Shown piece by piece: positions 17,749 through 26,873 of a stretch of DNA of 54,039 nt. The stretch is from Clostridiales bacterium. GTDB taxonomy: Bacteria > Bacillota > Peptococcia > DRI-13 > UBA5745. How positions within the stretch are numbered: position 1 is the stretch's first letter; every line of letters starts with the position of its first letter. The notes beneath the pieces were generated by a model, which saw only the letters and a list, made by a program, of their open reading frames with translations, was not told where the DNA came from and searched no databases. The position numbers and the translations under genes are program-made. Location: positions 1-54,039 of the forward strand of contig WRIW01000011.1 in the NCBI GenBank assembly GCA_009782505.1, given 5' to 3'.

Positions 17749-17834
17749 CCCGACGCCAGCCTTACTTTTCTCACTCGCACCCTGCAACGCTTAAACCTCG
17801 CAAATCTTGACAAGATTTCAGGCGCTGCAGGATA

Positions 17835-18662
17835 TTAGTCTTGTTTCTTCGCTTTCCCCTTGCGCAGCCATGAAAAAATGGATAAGGAGCCGCCCGTATC
17901 CGCATGCCGGAATCGCTCAGTCAGCATATCCCGCAGCGTATCGTCGTTGAGGTAGCGGGTCATACGCCCTTCCTCTACCACGCTGATCACGCCGGTCTCC
18001 TCCGACACGACGATGATGAAGGCGTCGGATACTTCCGAAAGTCCGAGAGCGGCGCGGTGCCGCGTGCCCAGGCTCTTGCTGATGCCGGGATTCTCCGACA
18101 GGGGCAAGAAGCAGCCCGCAGCGTAGACCTTACTCCCCCGTATGATCGTCGCCCCGTCGTGGAGCGCAGCTTTTGGAAAAAACAGGTTCTCCAGGAGCTC
18201 GCAGGATACATCCGCGTTGACCAGGACGCCGGTGTCCGCGTAATCGCTAAGCCCGGTATCCCGCTCCAGCACCAGCAGCACGCCGATCTGGTTCTTCGAC
18301 AGAACCCGCATCGCCCGGACGATCTCCTCCACCATGAGTTCAAAGGACTGCTGATCCATGGCCTGACGGCCAAATATACCGCCCTGCCCCAGCCTCTCCA
18401 GGGCTTTGCGCAGCTCCGGCTGAAATATGATGGGGAGAGCCACGATGAGCATGGTGGATAACTGGGCAAGGAGCCAGCTCAGGGTCTGGAGCTGAAGCAG
18501 GTTGCTGATAAACGCCACCACAAGCAGAACCAGCACGCCCTTCAGCAGCTGAATGGCCCTGGTCTGCCGGACGATGGTCAACATTTTGTAGAAAAGATAC
18601 GAAACGATGACGATATCCACAACGTTTCTGACTGTGACGAAATCCCATACCCTGTTTAACAT
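17835..18662 (-). CDS. cdaA: Diadenylate cyclase CdaA (c-di-AMP synthase)
   Basis: A 275-residue membrane-bound diadenylate cyclase. Three helices lie at about 12-95, then the DAC domain with the catalytic motifs DGATII and RHRAALGLSE intact, so it should be active. It makes c-di-AMP from two ATP, controlling potassium, osmolyte and wall homeostasis. The start is set at ATG 18660-18662 (MLNRVWDFV) with a GGGGAAGCGAA site. It is the first gene of the cdaA-cdaR-glmM cluster and probably of the whole ten-gene run down to ridA; the promoter is at 18700-18728. Confidence 0.96.
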   Translation of the reverse strand: MLNRVWDFVTVRNVVDIVIVSYLFYKMLTIVRQTRAIQLLKGVLVLLVVAFISNLLQLQTLSWLLAQLSTMLIVALPIIFQPELRKALERLGQGGIFGRQAMDQQSFELMVEEIVRAMRVLSKNQIGVLLVLERDTGLSDYADTGVLVNADVSCELLENLFFPKAALHDGATIIRGSKVYAAGCFLPLSENPGISKSLGTRHRAALGLSEVSDAFIIVVSEETGVISVVEEGRMTRYLNDDTLRDMLTERFRHADTGGSLSIFSWLRKGKAKKQD

Positions 18663-18699
18663 TTCGCTTCCCCGCCCCGGATGGCTCTTTCTGAAAATC

Positions 18700-18728
18700 A
18701 TTCTATCATATTTTCCCGCCGATTGAAT
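18700..18728 (-). promoter_or_regulatory. Probable promoter of the cdaA run
   Basis: Minus-strand -10 TAGAAT (18700-18705), 17-bp spacer, -35 ATTCAA (18723-18728); the -35 is poor. Predicted leader of about 30 nt to cdaA. It faces the divergent DUF881 gene in a 99-bp gap. Confidence 0.45.
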
Positions 18729-18745
18729 CGAAATTTTCATATTTG

Positions 18746-18754
18746 TGATATACT
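18746..18754 (+). promoter_or_regulatory. Extended -10 element in front of the first DUF881 gene
   Basis: TGATATACT is an extended -10 (TG-N-TATACT) only 7 bases before the ATG at 18762. Transcription from it would begin at or next to the start codon, giving a leaderless mRNA. No good -35 at 16-18 bp and no ribosome binding site are visible in the same stretch. Confidence 0.45.
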
Positions 18755-18761
18755 AAATTTT

Positions 18762-19478
18762 ATGAAGACAAAAACCGTCGCCGTCATCATCATCACCATA
18801 GCCTGCTTCATGATCGGGCTGCTCTTCACCTTGCATCAGAGCCTTACCGGCAGCACGGGGGATAGCAGGAATTCCGCCCTGAGCGAGCGGATGGACAACC
18901 TGGTCTCCACCATCACCGACCTGGAGCAGGAGATCGCCGCTTACGAGGGCCTGATCGAGCAGTACCGCAACGAACTGGCTACCCTTGACCTCGTCCATCA
19001 GACGGCGGCCATACAGGCGTACCAGGAGGAGCTGAAGACGGCGCAGCTGCGGGCGGGCCTGACCCAGGTGACCGGCCAGGGCATAGAGATCACCCTGGAC
19101 GACAACTATGTAGGCATGCGGGAGAATCCCGGCGGCGACCCCAACCACTACATCATCCATTACGACGACATCTTGTCTGTGGTGACCGACTTGAAGTCCG
19201 CCGGGGCGGAAGCCATCGCCATCAACGACCAGCGTATGGTGGGCACTACCGAGCTACGCTGCGTGGGTAATGTGATTTTGGTCAACACGACGCGCCTGGC
19301 GCCGCCTTTCGTGATCCAGGCCATCGGCAATGTGTCCATCCTGTGGGACACGGTGGCTTACGGCCGCTTCAGCTATCTGCAGCAGAATAATTTCCCGGTG
19401 GCGATGACCTCCGGGGAAGACCTCGTGCTGCCGGCTTACAAAGGGGAAATGCAATTCATCCACGCCCAGCTAAACTGA
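18762..19478 (+). CDS. DUF881 family membrane-anchored protein (first copy)
   Basis: A 238-residue protein: one N-terminal membrane helix (VAVIIITIACFMIGLLF), a coiled coil (about 45-90, DNLVSTITDLEQEIAAYEGL), then the DUF881 domain with VTGQGIEITLDD, IIHYDDILSVVTDLKSAGAEAIAINDQR and NPPFVIQAIG-like segments. DUF881 proteins occur in Gram-positive cell-division or surface gene clusters next to a small basic protein, as here. Molecular function is not established. It is the first of a trio with sbp and a second DUF881 gene. The ATG has no ribosome binding site and is 7 bases after an extended -10. Confidence 0.88.
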   Translation: MKTKTVAVIIITIACFMIGLLFTLHQSLTGSTGDSRNSALSERMDNLVSTITDLEQEIAAYEGLIEQYRNELATLDLVHQTAAIQAYQEELKTAQLRAGLTQVTGQGIEITLDDNYVGMRENPGGDPNHYIIHYDDILSVVTDLKSAGAEAIAINDQRMVGTTELRCVGNVILVNTTRLAPPFVIQAIGNVSILWDTVAYGRFSYLQQNNFPVAMTSGEDLVLPAYKGEMQFIHAQLN

Positions 19479-19598
19479 GCCGCGCCGCGTACGCGAATCC
19501 CGACGGGGCTTGGGGCAGAGCCCCATGTTGAATCCAGCTAAGGCTGCGCCGCTCCGGGTTATAAGCGCAGCAATACTGAGAAATGAGGAAAGCCTTAT

Positions 19599-20258
19599 AT
19601 GTGGTGGCTTATACCGGCCGTCGGCCTGATTCTAGGCGCCTGGTTCGGACAATATCTGCATATCGAGATCCCGGCGGAGATGGTGAAGTACCTGTCCATC
19701 GGGATCATGGCTGCCCTGGACTCGGTGTTTGGCGGGGTCAGGGCGCTGTATGAGAAGAAATTCGACGGCGTGCTCATGCTCTCCGGCTTTTTCGCCAACT
19801 CCCTGCTGGCGGGGGCCCTGGCTTACATCGGAGATATGCTCAGCATCGACTTATACTACGCGGCGGTATTCGCTTTCGGCGTGCGGCTTTTCAGCAACCT
19901 TTCCCTGATCCGCGTTTACATCATCGCCAATGTCAGGGAAAAGGAGCGGCTTTTCCGGGCGCGCTACCCCGACGCCGACGACGACGAAGAATACGAGGAA
20001 AATGACTACAGCGAGGACGACGGTGGCGCCAGTCAAAACGTCGAAAACGACGTCGAAAACGACGCCGAAAATGACAGCGAAGACAACGCCGAAGGCAGCA
20101 GCAGCAACAGTCAGAGCAGCAGCAGCAGTCAGGGCGGCAGCGCAAGCCAGTCGACAACGGCAGACGCAAGCGCCGACGGCGCCGGTAAGCCGGCGGCGGC
20201 AGGCGTAAACGCCGCCCGCGCTGACACAGCCGGCAACGGCGGGGAGGGGAACCGATGA
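19599..20258 (+). CDS. sbp: Small basic protein family (DUF1290) with long acidic tail
   Basis: The first 115 residues are a standard DUF1290/Sbp membrane protein with three or four helices (IPAVGLILGAWFGQYL, YLSIGIMAALDSVFGG, GVLMLSGFFANSLLAGALAYIG). The remaining 100 residues are a disordered acidic then Ser/Gln/Ala-rich tail not seen in the usual 110-120 residue proteins. Despite the name the whole protein is therefore acidic. It overlaps the second DUF881 gene by 4 bases. The 120-bp gap before it holds a GGGGCT/AGCCCC hairpin (19505-19524) without a T run. Confidence 0.88.
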   Translation: MWWLIPAVGLILGAWFGQYLHIEIPAEMVKYLSIGIMAALDSVFGGVRALYEKKFDGVLMLSGFFANSLLAGALAYIGDMLSIDLYYAAVFAFGVRLFSNLSLIRVYIIANVREKERLFRARYPDADDDEEYEENDYSEDDGGASQNVENDVENDAENDSEDNAEGSSSNSQSSSSSQGGSASQSTTADASADGAGKPAAAGVNAARADTAGNGGEGNR

Positions 20259-20956
20259 GCGCGTCACTTAAAAATATGCTCGCCTTCTTCCTGGCACTGG
20301 CTGTCCTTGGGGTTTCCTTTTCCGTCCAATTCAAGGCGCGGCAGTCCCCCGAGCGGGAGCTTTATCAGCAGAGGCAGGAAAACCTCATCGTCATGGTCAA
20401 AAACCTCACGGAGAAACGCCAGCGCCTCGGCCTGGAGATGTCGGATCTGTCATCCCAGCTATATGACCGCAGAAATGCCCTGGAAGACGAGACCTTGACG
20501 ATCCGCTCCCTTGAGCAGCAGCTGGCCCGCCTGGAGATCGCCAACGGCGCGAGGCCCGTGACCGGCCAGGGCCTTGAGATACAGTTTCAGGCGACTTCCG
20601 CCGTGTCCTATGCCGACCTCATCATCCTGGTCAACGAGCTATACTCCGCCGGCGCCGAAGCGATAGCGGTGGGGAACTACCGCCTGAACGGGAACAGCTA
20701 CATCTTCTATTCCGACACGCCGGACGGCAGGGTCATCACGGTAAACAACAATCCCGTCGCCCTCCCCCTCCAGGTACTTGCCATCGGGGACGCTTCCAAT
20801 CTGGAAAAAGGCCTGACCCTGCCAGGCGGGTTCATGGACATGATGATGTATAACCGGATATTCCCCACGCTGCGCCAGAAGGAGAGCCTGGATCTGCCCG
20901 CGGTGCAAAGCCCGCCCTTGTATTATTATCTCAGCGCGTATCAGCCGCCGTCCTGA
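20255..20956 (+). CDS. DUF881 family membrane-anchored protein (second copy)
   Basis: A 233-residue paralogue of the protein at 18762-19478: an N-terminal membrane helix (MLAFFLALAVLGVSFSVQF), a coiled coil (about 28-90), then the DUF881 domain with VTGQGLEIQFQ, YADLIILVNELYSAGAEAIAVGNYRLN and LPLQVLAIGDASNLEKGL. Starts by ATGA overlap with sbp, so the pair is translationally coupled. Two DUF881 genes flanking sbp is the conserved plan of this cluster. Its function is unknown; the matching coiled coils make a heteromer of the two DUF881 proteins plausible (inference). Confidence 0.88.
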   Translation: MSASLKNMLAFFLALAVLGVSFSVQFKARQSPERELYQQRQENLIVMVKNLTEKRQRLGLEMSDLSSQLYDRRNALEDETLTIRSLEQQLARLEIANGARPVTGQGLEIQFQATSAVSYADLIILVNELYSAGAEAIAVGNYRLNGNSYIFYSDTPDGRVITVNNNPVALPLQVLAIGDASNLEKGLTLPGGFMDMMMYNRIFPTLRQKESLDLPAVQSPPLYYYLSAYQPPS

Positions 20957-21005
20957 TTGCGCCCGGATACAGCCTTACGCACATCGTAACCGGAGGAGCA
21001 GCCCC

Positions 21006-21518
21006 ATGCCAGATTTCGACGAACTTTACGCTGAGCATAAACCCGCCGTATATAAAACCTGCCTCGCCCAGTTCAACGACGCCGGCTTCGCGGAAGAAAT
21101 TACCCAGGAGGCTTTCGCCAAGGCTTTCGCGCATAGAGAAAACCTCCGGGACGTGAGCAGCTTCCCGTCCTGGGTGACTACGATAGCCAAGCGCATCGGC
21201 TACAACAGAAGGCGCCTGGATCAGTACCGCTACAACAAACTGCCACCCGAAGACCTCTTGGAGCAGCATTGGAACCCGCTGGTCCCCGACGATGTACAGG
21301 TAGAGGATATAAACTTCATCCGGCAGTGGATACTCGGCCTGAAAGACGACGACCAGCAAATCATCTTGCTGAAGTACTATCATGGGCTCAACGACGCTGA
21401 AATTGGCATGGAGACAGGGAAGCAGGCGGGCACGGTCAAGCGCCGGCACGCCTTGTTGCGCCGGAAGCTGAGGGAGGCCGCTGCCGAACATATCCGAACT
21501 CTCAATTTCCCGCAATGA
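21006..21518 (+). CDS. RNA polymerase ECF-type sigma factor
   Basis: A 170-residue sigma-70 family factor with only regions 2 and 4. Region 2: LYAEHKPAVYKTCLAQF, EEITQEAFAKAF and SFPSWVTTIAKRIGYNRRR. Region 4: DDQQIILLKYYHGLNDAEIGMETG...GTVKRRHALLRRKL, the helix-turn-helix that reads the -35. No anti-sigma gene follows. The next gene, 64 bp on, is a flavodoxin-like protein of different composition. AGGAGCAGCCCC precedes the ATG. Confidence 0.9.
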   Translation: MPDFDELYAEHKPAVYKTCLAQFNDAGFAEEITQEAFAKAFAHRENLRDVSSFPSWVTTIAKRIGYNRRRLDQYRYNKLPPEDLLEQHWNPLVPDDVQVEDINFIRQWILGLKDDDQQIILLKYYHGLNDAEIGMETGKQAGTVKRRHALLRRKLREAAAEHIRTLNFPQ

Positions 21519-21582
21519 CAAGGTTTTCGCGTCGTCTTTGGAACTGAACGTCAGTACAATCCGCAAACAAAGAGGGTTGACT

Positions 21583-22284
21583 ATGAAGATAATCATTATA
21601 AACGGCACAGAGGTCAAGGGTTGCACATACCACATCAAAGAGTCATTCCTTGCATCTCTGCGCGACAAACATGAAATCGTAGAGTTTTATCTGCCGAAGG
21701 ATATGCCTCATTTCTGCTGTGGCTGTAAGGTTTGCTTCTTTAAGACTGAAGATGACTGCCCTCACGCCCAGCAAGTCGCCCCTATTTGGACGGCCGTCCT
21801 CGAAGCCGACCTACTCGTATTCACAGCCCCTGTCTACGGTCTTGGCATCCCAGCGGGTATGAAGGCTTTACTCGACCATTTCTGCGTACACTGGATGGTA
21901 CACCGCCCAGACCCGGCGATGTTCGGCAAGCGAGCGGTCATTATGACTAACTGCGTCGGTATGCCATTCATGGCGAAGTCTGCTCAACGGGATATTATTA
22001 AGGCCTTATCTTGGATGGGCGTTTCAAAAATTCAGCGACTCGGGATAGGACTGTTGGAAGGCGTCATTTGGGATGAGTTGTCCGAGAACCGGAAAACAGG
22101 GATTAAACGGAAGGCACGGCGACTCGGCTCTAAGCACATAAGCATACAGCCTGCTCGAAAGTCGATTGTGACAAAATTCTTGTTTTGTATGAGCAAGGTC
22201 ATGCACGCGGCGGCTTTGAAGAACGAAGACCCACCGAGCGCGGACAATCAACATTGGATTGAACACGGCTGGCTCAAACAATAA
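21583..22284 (+). CDS. Flavodoxin-like NAD(P)H/FMN oxidoreductase
   Basis: A 233-residue protein of the NADPH-dependent FMN reductase/flavodoxin family. MKIIIINGTEVKGCTYHIKE is the FMN phosphate loop region. A Cys-rich segment FCCGCKVCFFKTEDDCPHA is typical of the iron-sulfur-flavoprotein-like subgroup, and FTAPVYGLGIPAGMKALLDHF is the second flavin contact. A single-electron flavin reductase role is likely; substrate unknown. Start at ATG 21583 with AGAGGGTTGACT. The gene and the next one use more AT-rich codons than their neighbours. Confidence 0.8.
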   Translation: MKIIIINGTEVKGCTYHIKESFLASLRDKHEIVEFYLPKDMPHFCCGCKVCFFKTEDDCPHAQQVAPIWTAVLEADLLVFTAPVYGLGIPAGMKALLDHFCVHWMVHRPDPAMFGKRAVIMTNCVGMPFMAKSAQRDIIKALSWMGVSKIQRLGIGLLEGVIWDELSENRKTGIKRKARRLGSKHISIQPARKSIVTKFLFCMSKVMHAAALKNEDPPSADNQHWIEHGWLKQ

Positions 22285-22429
22285 AAGCGGTTTTTATTTG
22301 AAAGAACAGAGAAAGAATCAACACCCTGACGATGTATGATGAGTAGATCGGCTCTTAAATTTGTGCAGAGATAGAGAGGAAACGATACTCCCCGGATAGT
22401 AGGATTGATTCATAAGGAGCGGATAATGG

Positions 22430-23275
22430 ATGGAATGGATTGAGCGTTTGAACGCAACGATGAACTACATCGAGGAACGGCTGACGGACAAAATCGACTA
22501 CGAGGAAATCGCCAGGATCGCCTGTTGTTCCGTGTATCATTACCAGCGGATGTTCGGGTATATGGCGGGCGTCACTCTTGCCGAATACATCAAGCGCAGA
22601 CGGATGTCGGCAGCGGCGACAGATCTCCAAGACGGCGGCAAGGTGATCGACGTTGCGCTGACCTATGGCTACGATTCCCCGACGGCGTTCAACCGGGCTT
22701 TTCAAAGCGTTCATGGCGTCACTCCATCATCGGCGAAGCAAAAAGGCGTATCGCTGAAAACTTATCCTCCGCTCAGTTTCAAAATGACGATCAAAGGAGT
22801 TGAGGAAATGAATTACAGAATCGAAGAAAAAGCGGCTTTCCGTATCGTGGGATTCCGCGAACCTGTGACGAGCGACGCGGAGGAAATGTTCGAGTGCGTA
22901 CCGTTGTTCTGGCAAAAGACCGCGCCGCAGATACCACAAGTCATCTCACTGATGAACGGCGAACCGAAAGGGTTGCTCGGCGTATCGACTTGTAATGAGG
23001 TCGAGGGCAAACAGAATTACTACTACATCGCCGTGTCGTCAGATATGCCCGCTCCCGATGGGATGCACGAGGAGTCCATTGATGAAAACACTTGGGCGAT
23101 ATTCCCCGGCAGCGGAACAGTAGACGACATTCAGGCGCTGCAAATCCGAATCGTTTCCGAGTGGTTGCCGACGTCCGGTTACGAGTGGGCGAACGCCCCC
23201 GATGTGGAAGTCTACCTTAATGACGACGTACAGAATATGCAGTTTGAAGTATGGCTGCCGGTGGTGAAAAAGTAG
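22430..23275 (+). CDS. AraC-family regulator with GyrI-like effector domain
   Basis: A 281-residue transcription factor. The N-terminal 105 residues are the AraC double helix-turn-helix (TDKIDYEEIARIACCSVYHYQRMF... VIDVALTYGYDSPTAFNRAFQSVHGVTPS). Residues about 122-281 are a GyrI-like/Bacterial effector-binding fold (YRIEEKAAFRIVGFREP ... NTWAIFPGSGTVDDIQ). Such two-part proteins sense small hydrophobic or cationic compounds and often act on a neighbouring gene. The flavodoxin-like gene upstream on the same strand is the natural candidate target. The AAGGAG site 10 bases upstream supports this start. Confidence 0.9.
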   Translation: MEWIERLNATMNYIEERLTDKIDYEEIARIACCSVYHYQRMFGYMAGVTLAEYIKRRRMSAAATDLQDGGKVIDVALTYGYDSPTAFNRAFQSVHGVTPSSAKQKGVSLKTYPPLSFKMTIKGVEEMNYRIEEKAAFRIVGFREPVTSDAEEMFECVPLFWQKTAPQIPQVISLMNGEPKGLLGVSTCNEVEGKQNYYYIAVSSDMPAPDGMHEESIDENTWAIFPGSGTVDDIQALQIRIVSEWLPTSGYEWANAPDVEVYLNDDVQNMQFEVWLPVVKK

Positions 23276-23320
23276 CTTTTCGCCGCCTGACGCCAAACGT
23301 CCGTGTCTAACCCTACTGTA

Positions 23321-24982
23321 TCACTTAAATATCGCGCCCTGAGCCGCCGATGATACCTGGGCTGCGTAGCGCGCCAGGTAGCCGCCCACGCCCCGGTCAG
23401 GCGGGCCGGTCCATTCCTCGCGCCGCCGCCGTATCTCCGCCTCGTCCACCAGCAGCTCCAGCTTTCGCGCGGGTATGTCGATATCGATGAAATCGTCGTC
23501 CCTGATGAGGCTGATCAAGCCCCCCGCAGCGCCTTCCGGGGATATATGGCCGATAGCCGCGCCCCTTGTGACGCCAGAGAAGCGCCCGTCCGTGATCAGC
23601 GCCACCGACGAGCCCAGCTCCTGCCCCATGAGCGTAGCCGTAGGGGTCAGCATCTCCTGCATGCCCGGGCCGCCCCGGGGGCCTTCATAGCGGATGACCA
23701 CGACATTGCCCGGCAGTATCCTGCCTTCCATGATGGCTGCGGCGCCTTCTTCCTCGCTGTCAAATACCCTTGCCCGACCCCGGAACACCATCATCTCAGG
23801 CAGCACAGCGCCTTGCTTGACTACCGCGCCGTCGGGGGCAAGGTTCCCCCGCAGTACGGCTATGCCCCCCTCTTCCCGGTGGGGCTTATCGAAGGGCTGG
23901 ATGATCTCGCCGTCCGCGCCCTTACACTTCTCCAGTATCGTGGCAAGGCAGTCCGCCCCCACCGCCTTCACGCTGCCGTCGATGAGGCCGTGATCGGATA
24001 GCTCCCTCATCACCGCCATGACGCCGCCATTCCTGCCCAGGTCATCCAGGAAGACGGGCCCGGCGGGGTTCAGCATGCAAAGCTGGGGCGTACTGTGGCT
24101 GATCTCGTCGATGAAGGACAGCTCCAGCGGTATACCCGCTTCGTGGGCGATGGCCGGGAGATGCAGCGTTGTGTTTGTGGAGCAGCCCAAAGCCATCTCC
24201 ACCCGCAGGGCATTTTCGAAAGCCGCCGGCACAAGGATGTCTCTGGGGCGGCGGTCTTCCCTGAGCAGCTCCATGACCCGCTCCCCCGCCGCCTTCGCCA
24301 GCGCCCTCCTGGCGCCGCTGACGGCGGCGACCGTACCGTTGCCCGGCAGCCCCATGCCCAGGGCTTCGGTCAGACAATTCATGGAGTTGGCGGTATACAT
24401 GCCCGCGCAGGAGCCGCAGCCGGGGCTGGACTTCTCCTCAAGCTCGTGCATCTGGCTTTCGGTGAGCTTGCCCGCGCTGTACTTGCCCACGGCTTCATTG
24501 ATTTCGTTGAGCCCCACCCTGGTCCCGTCAGCCAGCTGCCCTACCATCATGGGGCCGCCGCTGATGAAGATGCACGGCAGATTCAGCCGGCACGCCGCCA
24601 TGAGCATCCCCGGTACGATCTTGTCGCAGTTTGGGATAAATACGAGGGCGTCCATGGGATGGGCTTCGATCATCACTTCTATCGAATCGGCGATGAGCTC
24701 CCGGCTTGCCAGGGAGTACTTCATCCCCTTATGGTTCATGGCTATGCCGTCGCATACGGCTATGGTCTGAAACTCAAAGGGCACCCCGCCGGCATATCGC
24801 ACGCCGGCCTTAGCCGCCTCTCCGATCTCCCGCAAGTGCTGATGGCCGGGGACATAGTCGTTGTGGGAGTTCACGATGCCGACAAAGGGCCTTTTCATCT
24901 CGGCGTCCGATATGCCCAGCGCTTTCAGCAACGAACGGTGGGGCGCTTTTGCCGCGCCGTATTTGATTACCTCACTACCCAA
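23321..24982 (-). CDS. ilvD: Dihydroxy-acid dehydratase
   Basis: A 553-residue IlvD, which dehydrates 2,3-dihydroxy-acids in valine, leucine and isoleucine synthesis with an Fe-S cluster. Conserved segments: [65 protein letters not shown] and [22 protein letters not shown]-like [11 protein letters not shown]. Full length. Start is TTG at 24980-24982, with GGAGG six bases upstream; no ATG fits better. No T-box or other leader is visible in the 91-bp upstream gap. Confidence 0.96.
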   Translation of the reverse strand: MGSEVIKYGAAKAPHRSLLKALGISDAEMKRPFVGIVNSHNDYVPGHQHLREIGEAAKAGVRYAGGVPFEFQTIAVCDGIAMNHKGMKYSLASRELIADSIEVMIEAHPMDALVFIPNCDKIVPGMLMAACRLNLPCIFISGGPMMVGQLADGTRVGLNEINEAVGKYSAGKLTESQMHELEEKSSPGCGSCAGMYTANSMNCLTEALGMGLPGNGTVAAVSGARRALAKAAGERVMELLREDRRPRDILVPAAFENALRVEMALGCSTNTTLHLPAIAHEAGIPLELSFIDEISHSTPQLCMLNPAGPVFLDDLGRNGGVMAVMRELSDHGLIDGSVKAVGADCLATILEKCKGADGEIIQPFDKPHREEGGIAVLRGNLAPDGAVVKQGAVLPEMMVFRGRARVFDSEEEGAAAIMEGRILPGNVVVIRYEGPRGGPGMQEMLTPTATLMGQELGSSVALITDGRFSGVTRGAAIGHISPEGAAGGLISLIRDDDFIDIDIPARKLELLVDEAEIRRRREEWTGPPDRGVGGYLARYAAQVSSAAQGAIFK

Positions 24983-25073
24983 ATCAATCCTCCCCCTCGC
25001 TTGCCTTGCCAGAATGGCAAAATCCTGCGCGACCGGCTGGTTTTCTCGATCTCAGCAGACACTCGGCGTTCGG

Positions 25074-26873
25074 TCACGGCGCGGAGCGCCCGTAGTCTTC
25101 TGCGTTCACCATGTAGTACGCTTTGTCCCGGGCGGTGGAGACGCCCAGGAGGAGCCCCCCGCCCACCAGTTCCGTCTCCTGCTCCGCTATGGAGTAGCGG
25201 CAGATCTCCTCGCCGCTTTGGAAGAGGATGGTCTCCTCATCCACCAGGACGCAGTAGAAATCCCGCTCTTGGGTGTAAAAATCCTTGAGGCGCCTGCTCT
25301 TGTTATCCTGTATCAGGTATAGCGAGCCCGTCCCCATATCGATGGGCCTGCACAGCAGCGCATTGCTCTCCGGGTAATAATCCAGTATACGGCTGTCTTT
25401 TTCTATCGTGTTTCTTCTGTCGCCTATCTTGCCTTCGGCGGATATATATGCCCTGAGGATATCGTCGCCGTCGGCGTACAAGAAGGCGTCGGCGCCGCTC
25501 CAGGTGATATTGAGCGCGCTGTACCCGGCCGGGGTTATGTATGGCTGGGCGAAAGACCGGGCATGGTCCAGGAGAGCTTTCTTCTGGATGTCGATCATAA
25601 GCAGATCGACCCTGCGGTTGTCCGACGACGCCCGGTAAGCCACGGCAAGCAGGCGGCCGCCTGGTGATAACCGGCACTCCAGGGGATGCTCGGGTAATGT
25701 GTATACCGGCGAAGTCTCGCCGCTTGGGGCGGAGACCAGGTACAAGGTTTTATCCTGGGCGTTGTAGCCCAGTAGATGGTCGTAGTCTACCCAGACAGGC
25801 TCCCGGTAGCTCTGGGGCATGGCAAGGTCATAGCGCAGAACCGGCAGGGAGAATATCTGCCTGGCGCCCAAACCGAAGCAGACGGTGATGCTGTTTCCCG
25901 CCTGGAGGATCACCCGGCTATTAATCATCTGTGAGCGGAACCCGGAGAAGCGCTCCTCGCTGAATTGATAGATCATATTCATTTCATTGGTCGCGAGAAG
26001 GATCGCCCCCACATTGGAAGCCTTACCCGTCCGGAAGTAACAGGAGCCGAGGACGCCGTTGCCCTTGCTGTCGATGCCCTGGCCGAGGGCCAGGTGGTAG
26101 CTCATCCCCGTCTGAAGCTGCGTCAGGTTGACCCTGAGCTGCTGGGGCGTCATCCACGAGAAGGCTACGATGGCCGGCTGATCCCGCAAGCCGGCGGTGA
26201 TGGAATCCTGGACGGATACCTGATTGACTTCCTGGTTGAACTGGATGATGAAAGTCTTCGCCGTGTCCGAGAGGGCGACGCCGAAGCGGCATTCCTCATA
26301 ACTGATGGGCCTGGGAAGCCCGCTGGAGTCCAGCAGGAAAAACTCCCCCTCCGTCTGGGCGTCCAGGTGCAGGGATATACCCACGGCCTCTTCCAGGGGG
26401 AGCGCGTATATGCCGGTCAGGGATGTAGATACGCTGATCTGGTAGTCGCCCGGCTCGATCTCCGGCACATGCAGGCTGATCATCCCCTCGTACCCGGAGA
26501 CCGAAGGGTCAGGCTGGGCGGCGGTATAGACGACTTCCCCCGGGCCCTTGATCTGTATGGCGCCGAGTATCTGCCCGGCGTCCAGGGCGTCGCTGAATAT
26601 CAGATCGAGATAGAAGCCCCGGGCCACGGCGAATATCTGCCCCTCCTGCAGCGTATAGCGGGCGCCGGAAACCTCCCCGCCGAAGATGATAGGGCGGAGC
26701 TCCGCGCCCTCCAGGCGGAGAGGCTCTCTCTCGACGGGGACATTAGCGATAGGGTCGCCGGCGGGCAAGCCACCGCCGCAGCCTCCCGCCAGGAGCAGGA
26801 GCGGAAGCAGGAGGCACATCGCCCCTATACCGGCGCCGATGCGCGGAAGTCGCGGTTTGTTCAATAAAATCAC
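25074..26873 (-). CDS. Lipoprotein with Ig-like and propeller-like regions
   Basis: A 599-residue exported lipoprotein. The signal peptide ends in the lipobox LLAGGC. Residues about 50-175 are beta-rich, about 200-300 look like an SbsA-type Ig-like domain (FIIQFNQEVNQVSVQDSI ... GIDSKGNGVLGSCYF), and the rest (about 330-590) has repeated four-stranded units such as DYDHLLGYNAQDKTLYLVSAP and LSPGGRLLAVAYRAS that fit a beta-propeller. No catalytic residues were recognised. It overlaps the upstream 3D-domain gene by 4 bases, so the two are co-translated and likely to act together at the cell surface. Function unknown. Confidence 0.75.
   Translation of the reverse strand: MILLNKPRLPRIGAGIGAMCLLLPLLLLAGGCGGGLPAGDPIANVPVEREPLRLEGAELRPIIFGGEVSGARYTLQEGQIFAVARGFYLDLIFSDALDAGQILGAIQIKGPGEVVYTAAQPDPSVSGYEGMISLHVPEIEPGDYQISVSTSLTGIYALPLEEAVGISLHLDAQTEGEFFLLDSSGLPRPISYEECRFGVALSDTAKTFIIQFNQEVNQVSVQDSITAGLRDQPAIVAFSWMTPQQLRVNLTQLQTGMSYHLALGQGIDSKGNGVLGSCYFRTGKASNVGAILLATNEMNMIYQFSEERFSGFRSQMINSRVILQAGNSITVCFGLGARQIFSLPVLRYDLAMPQSYREPVWVDYDHLLGYNAQDKTLYLVSAPSGETSPVYTLPEHPLECRLSPGGRLLAVAYRASSDNRRVDLLMIDIQKKALLDHARSFAQPYITPAGYSALNITWSGADAFLYADGDDILRAYISAEGKIGDRRNTIEKDSRILDYYPESNALLCRPIDMGTGSLYLIQDNKSRRLKDFYTQERDFYCVLVDEETILFQSGEEICRYSIAEQETELVGGGLLLGVSTARDKAYYMVNAEDYGRSAP

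Noticed and set aside
19505-19524. The GGGGCT/AGCCCC hairpin as an intrinsic terminator of the first DUF881 gene
   Set aside because: There is no T run after it, and the downstream genes appear to belong to the same unit.
24983-25073. A T-box leader for ilvD
   Set aside because: The 91-bp gap is too short and lacks the T-box core sequence and a terminator.
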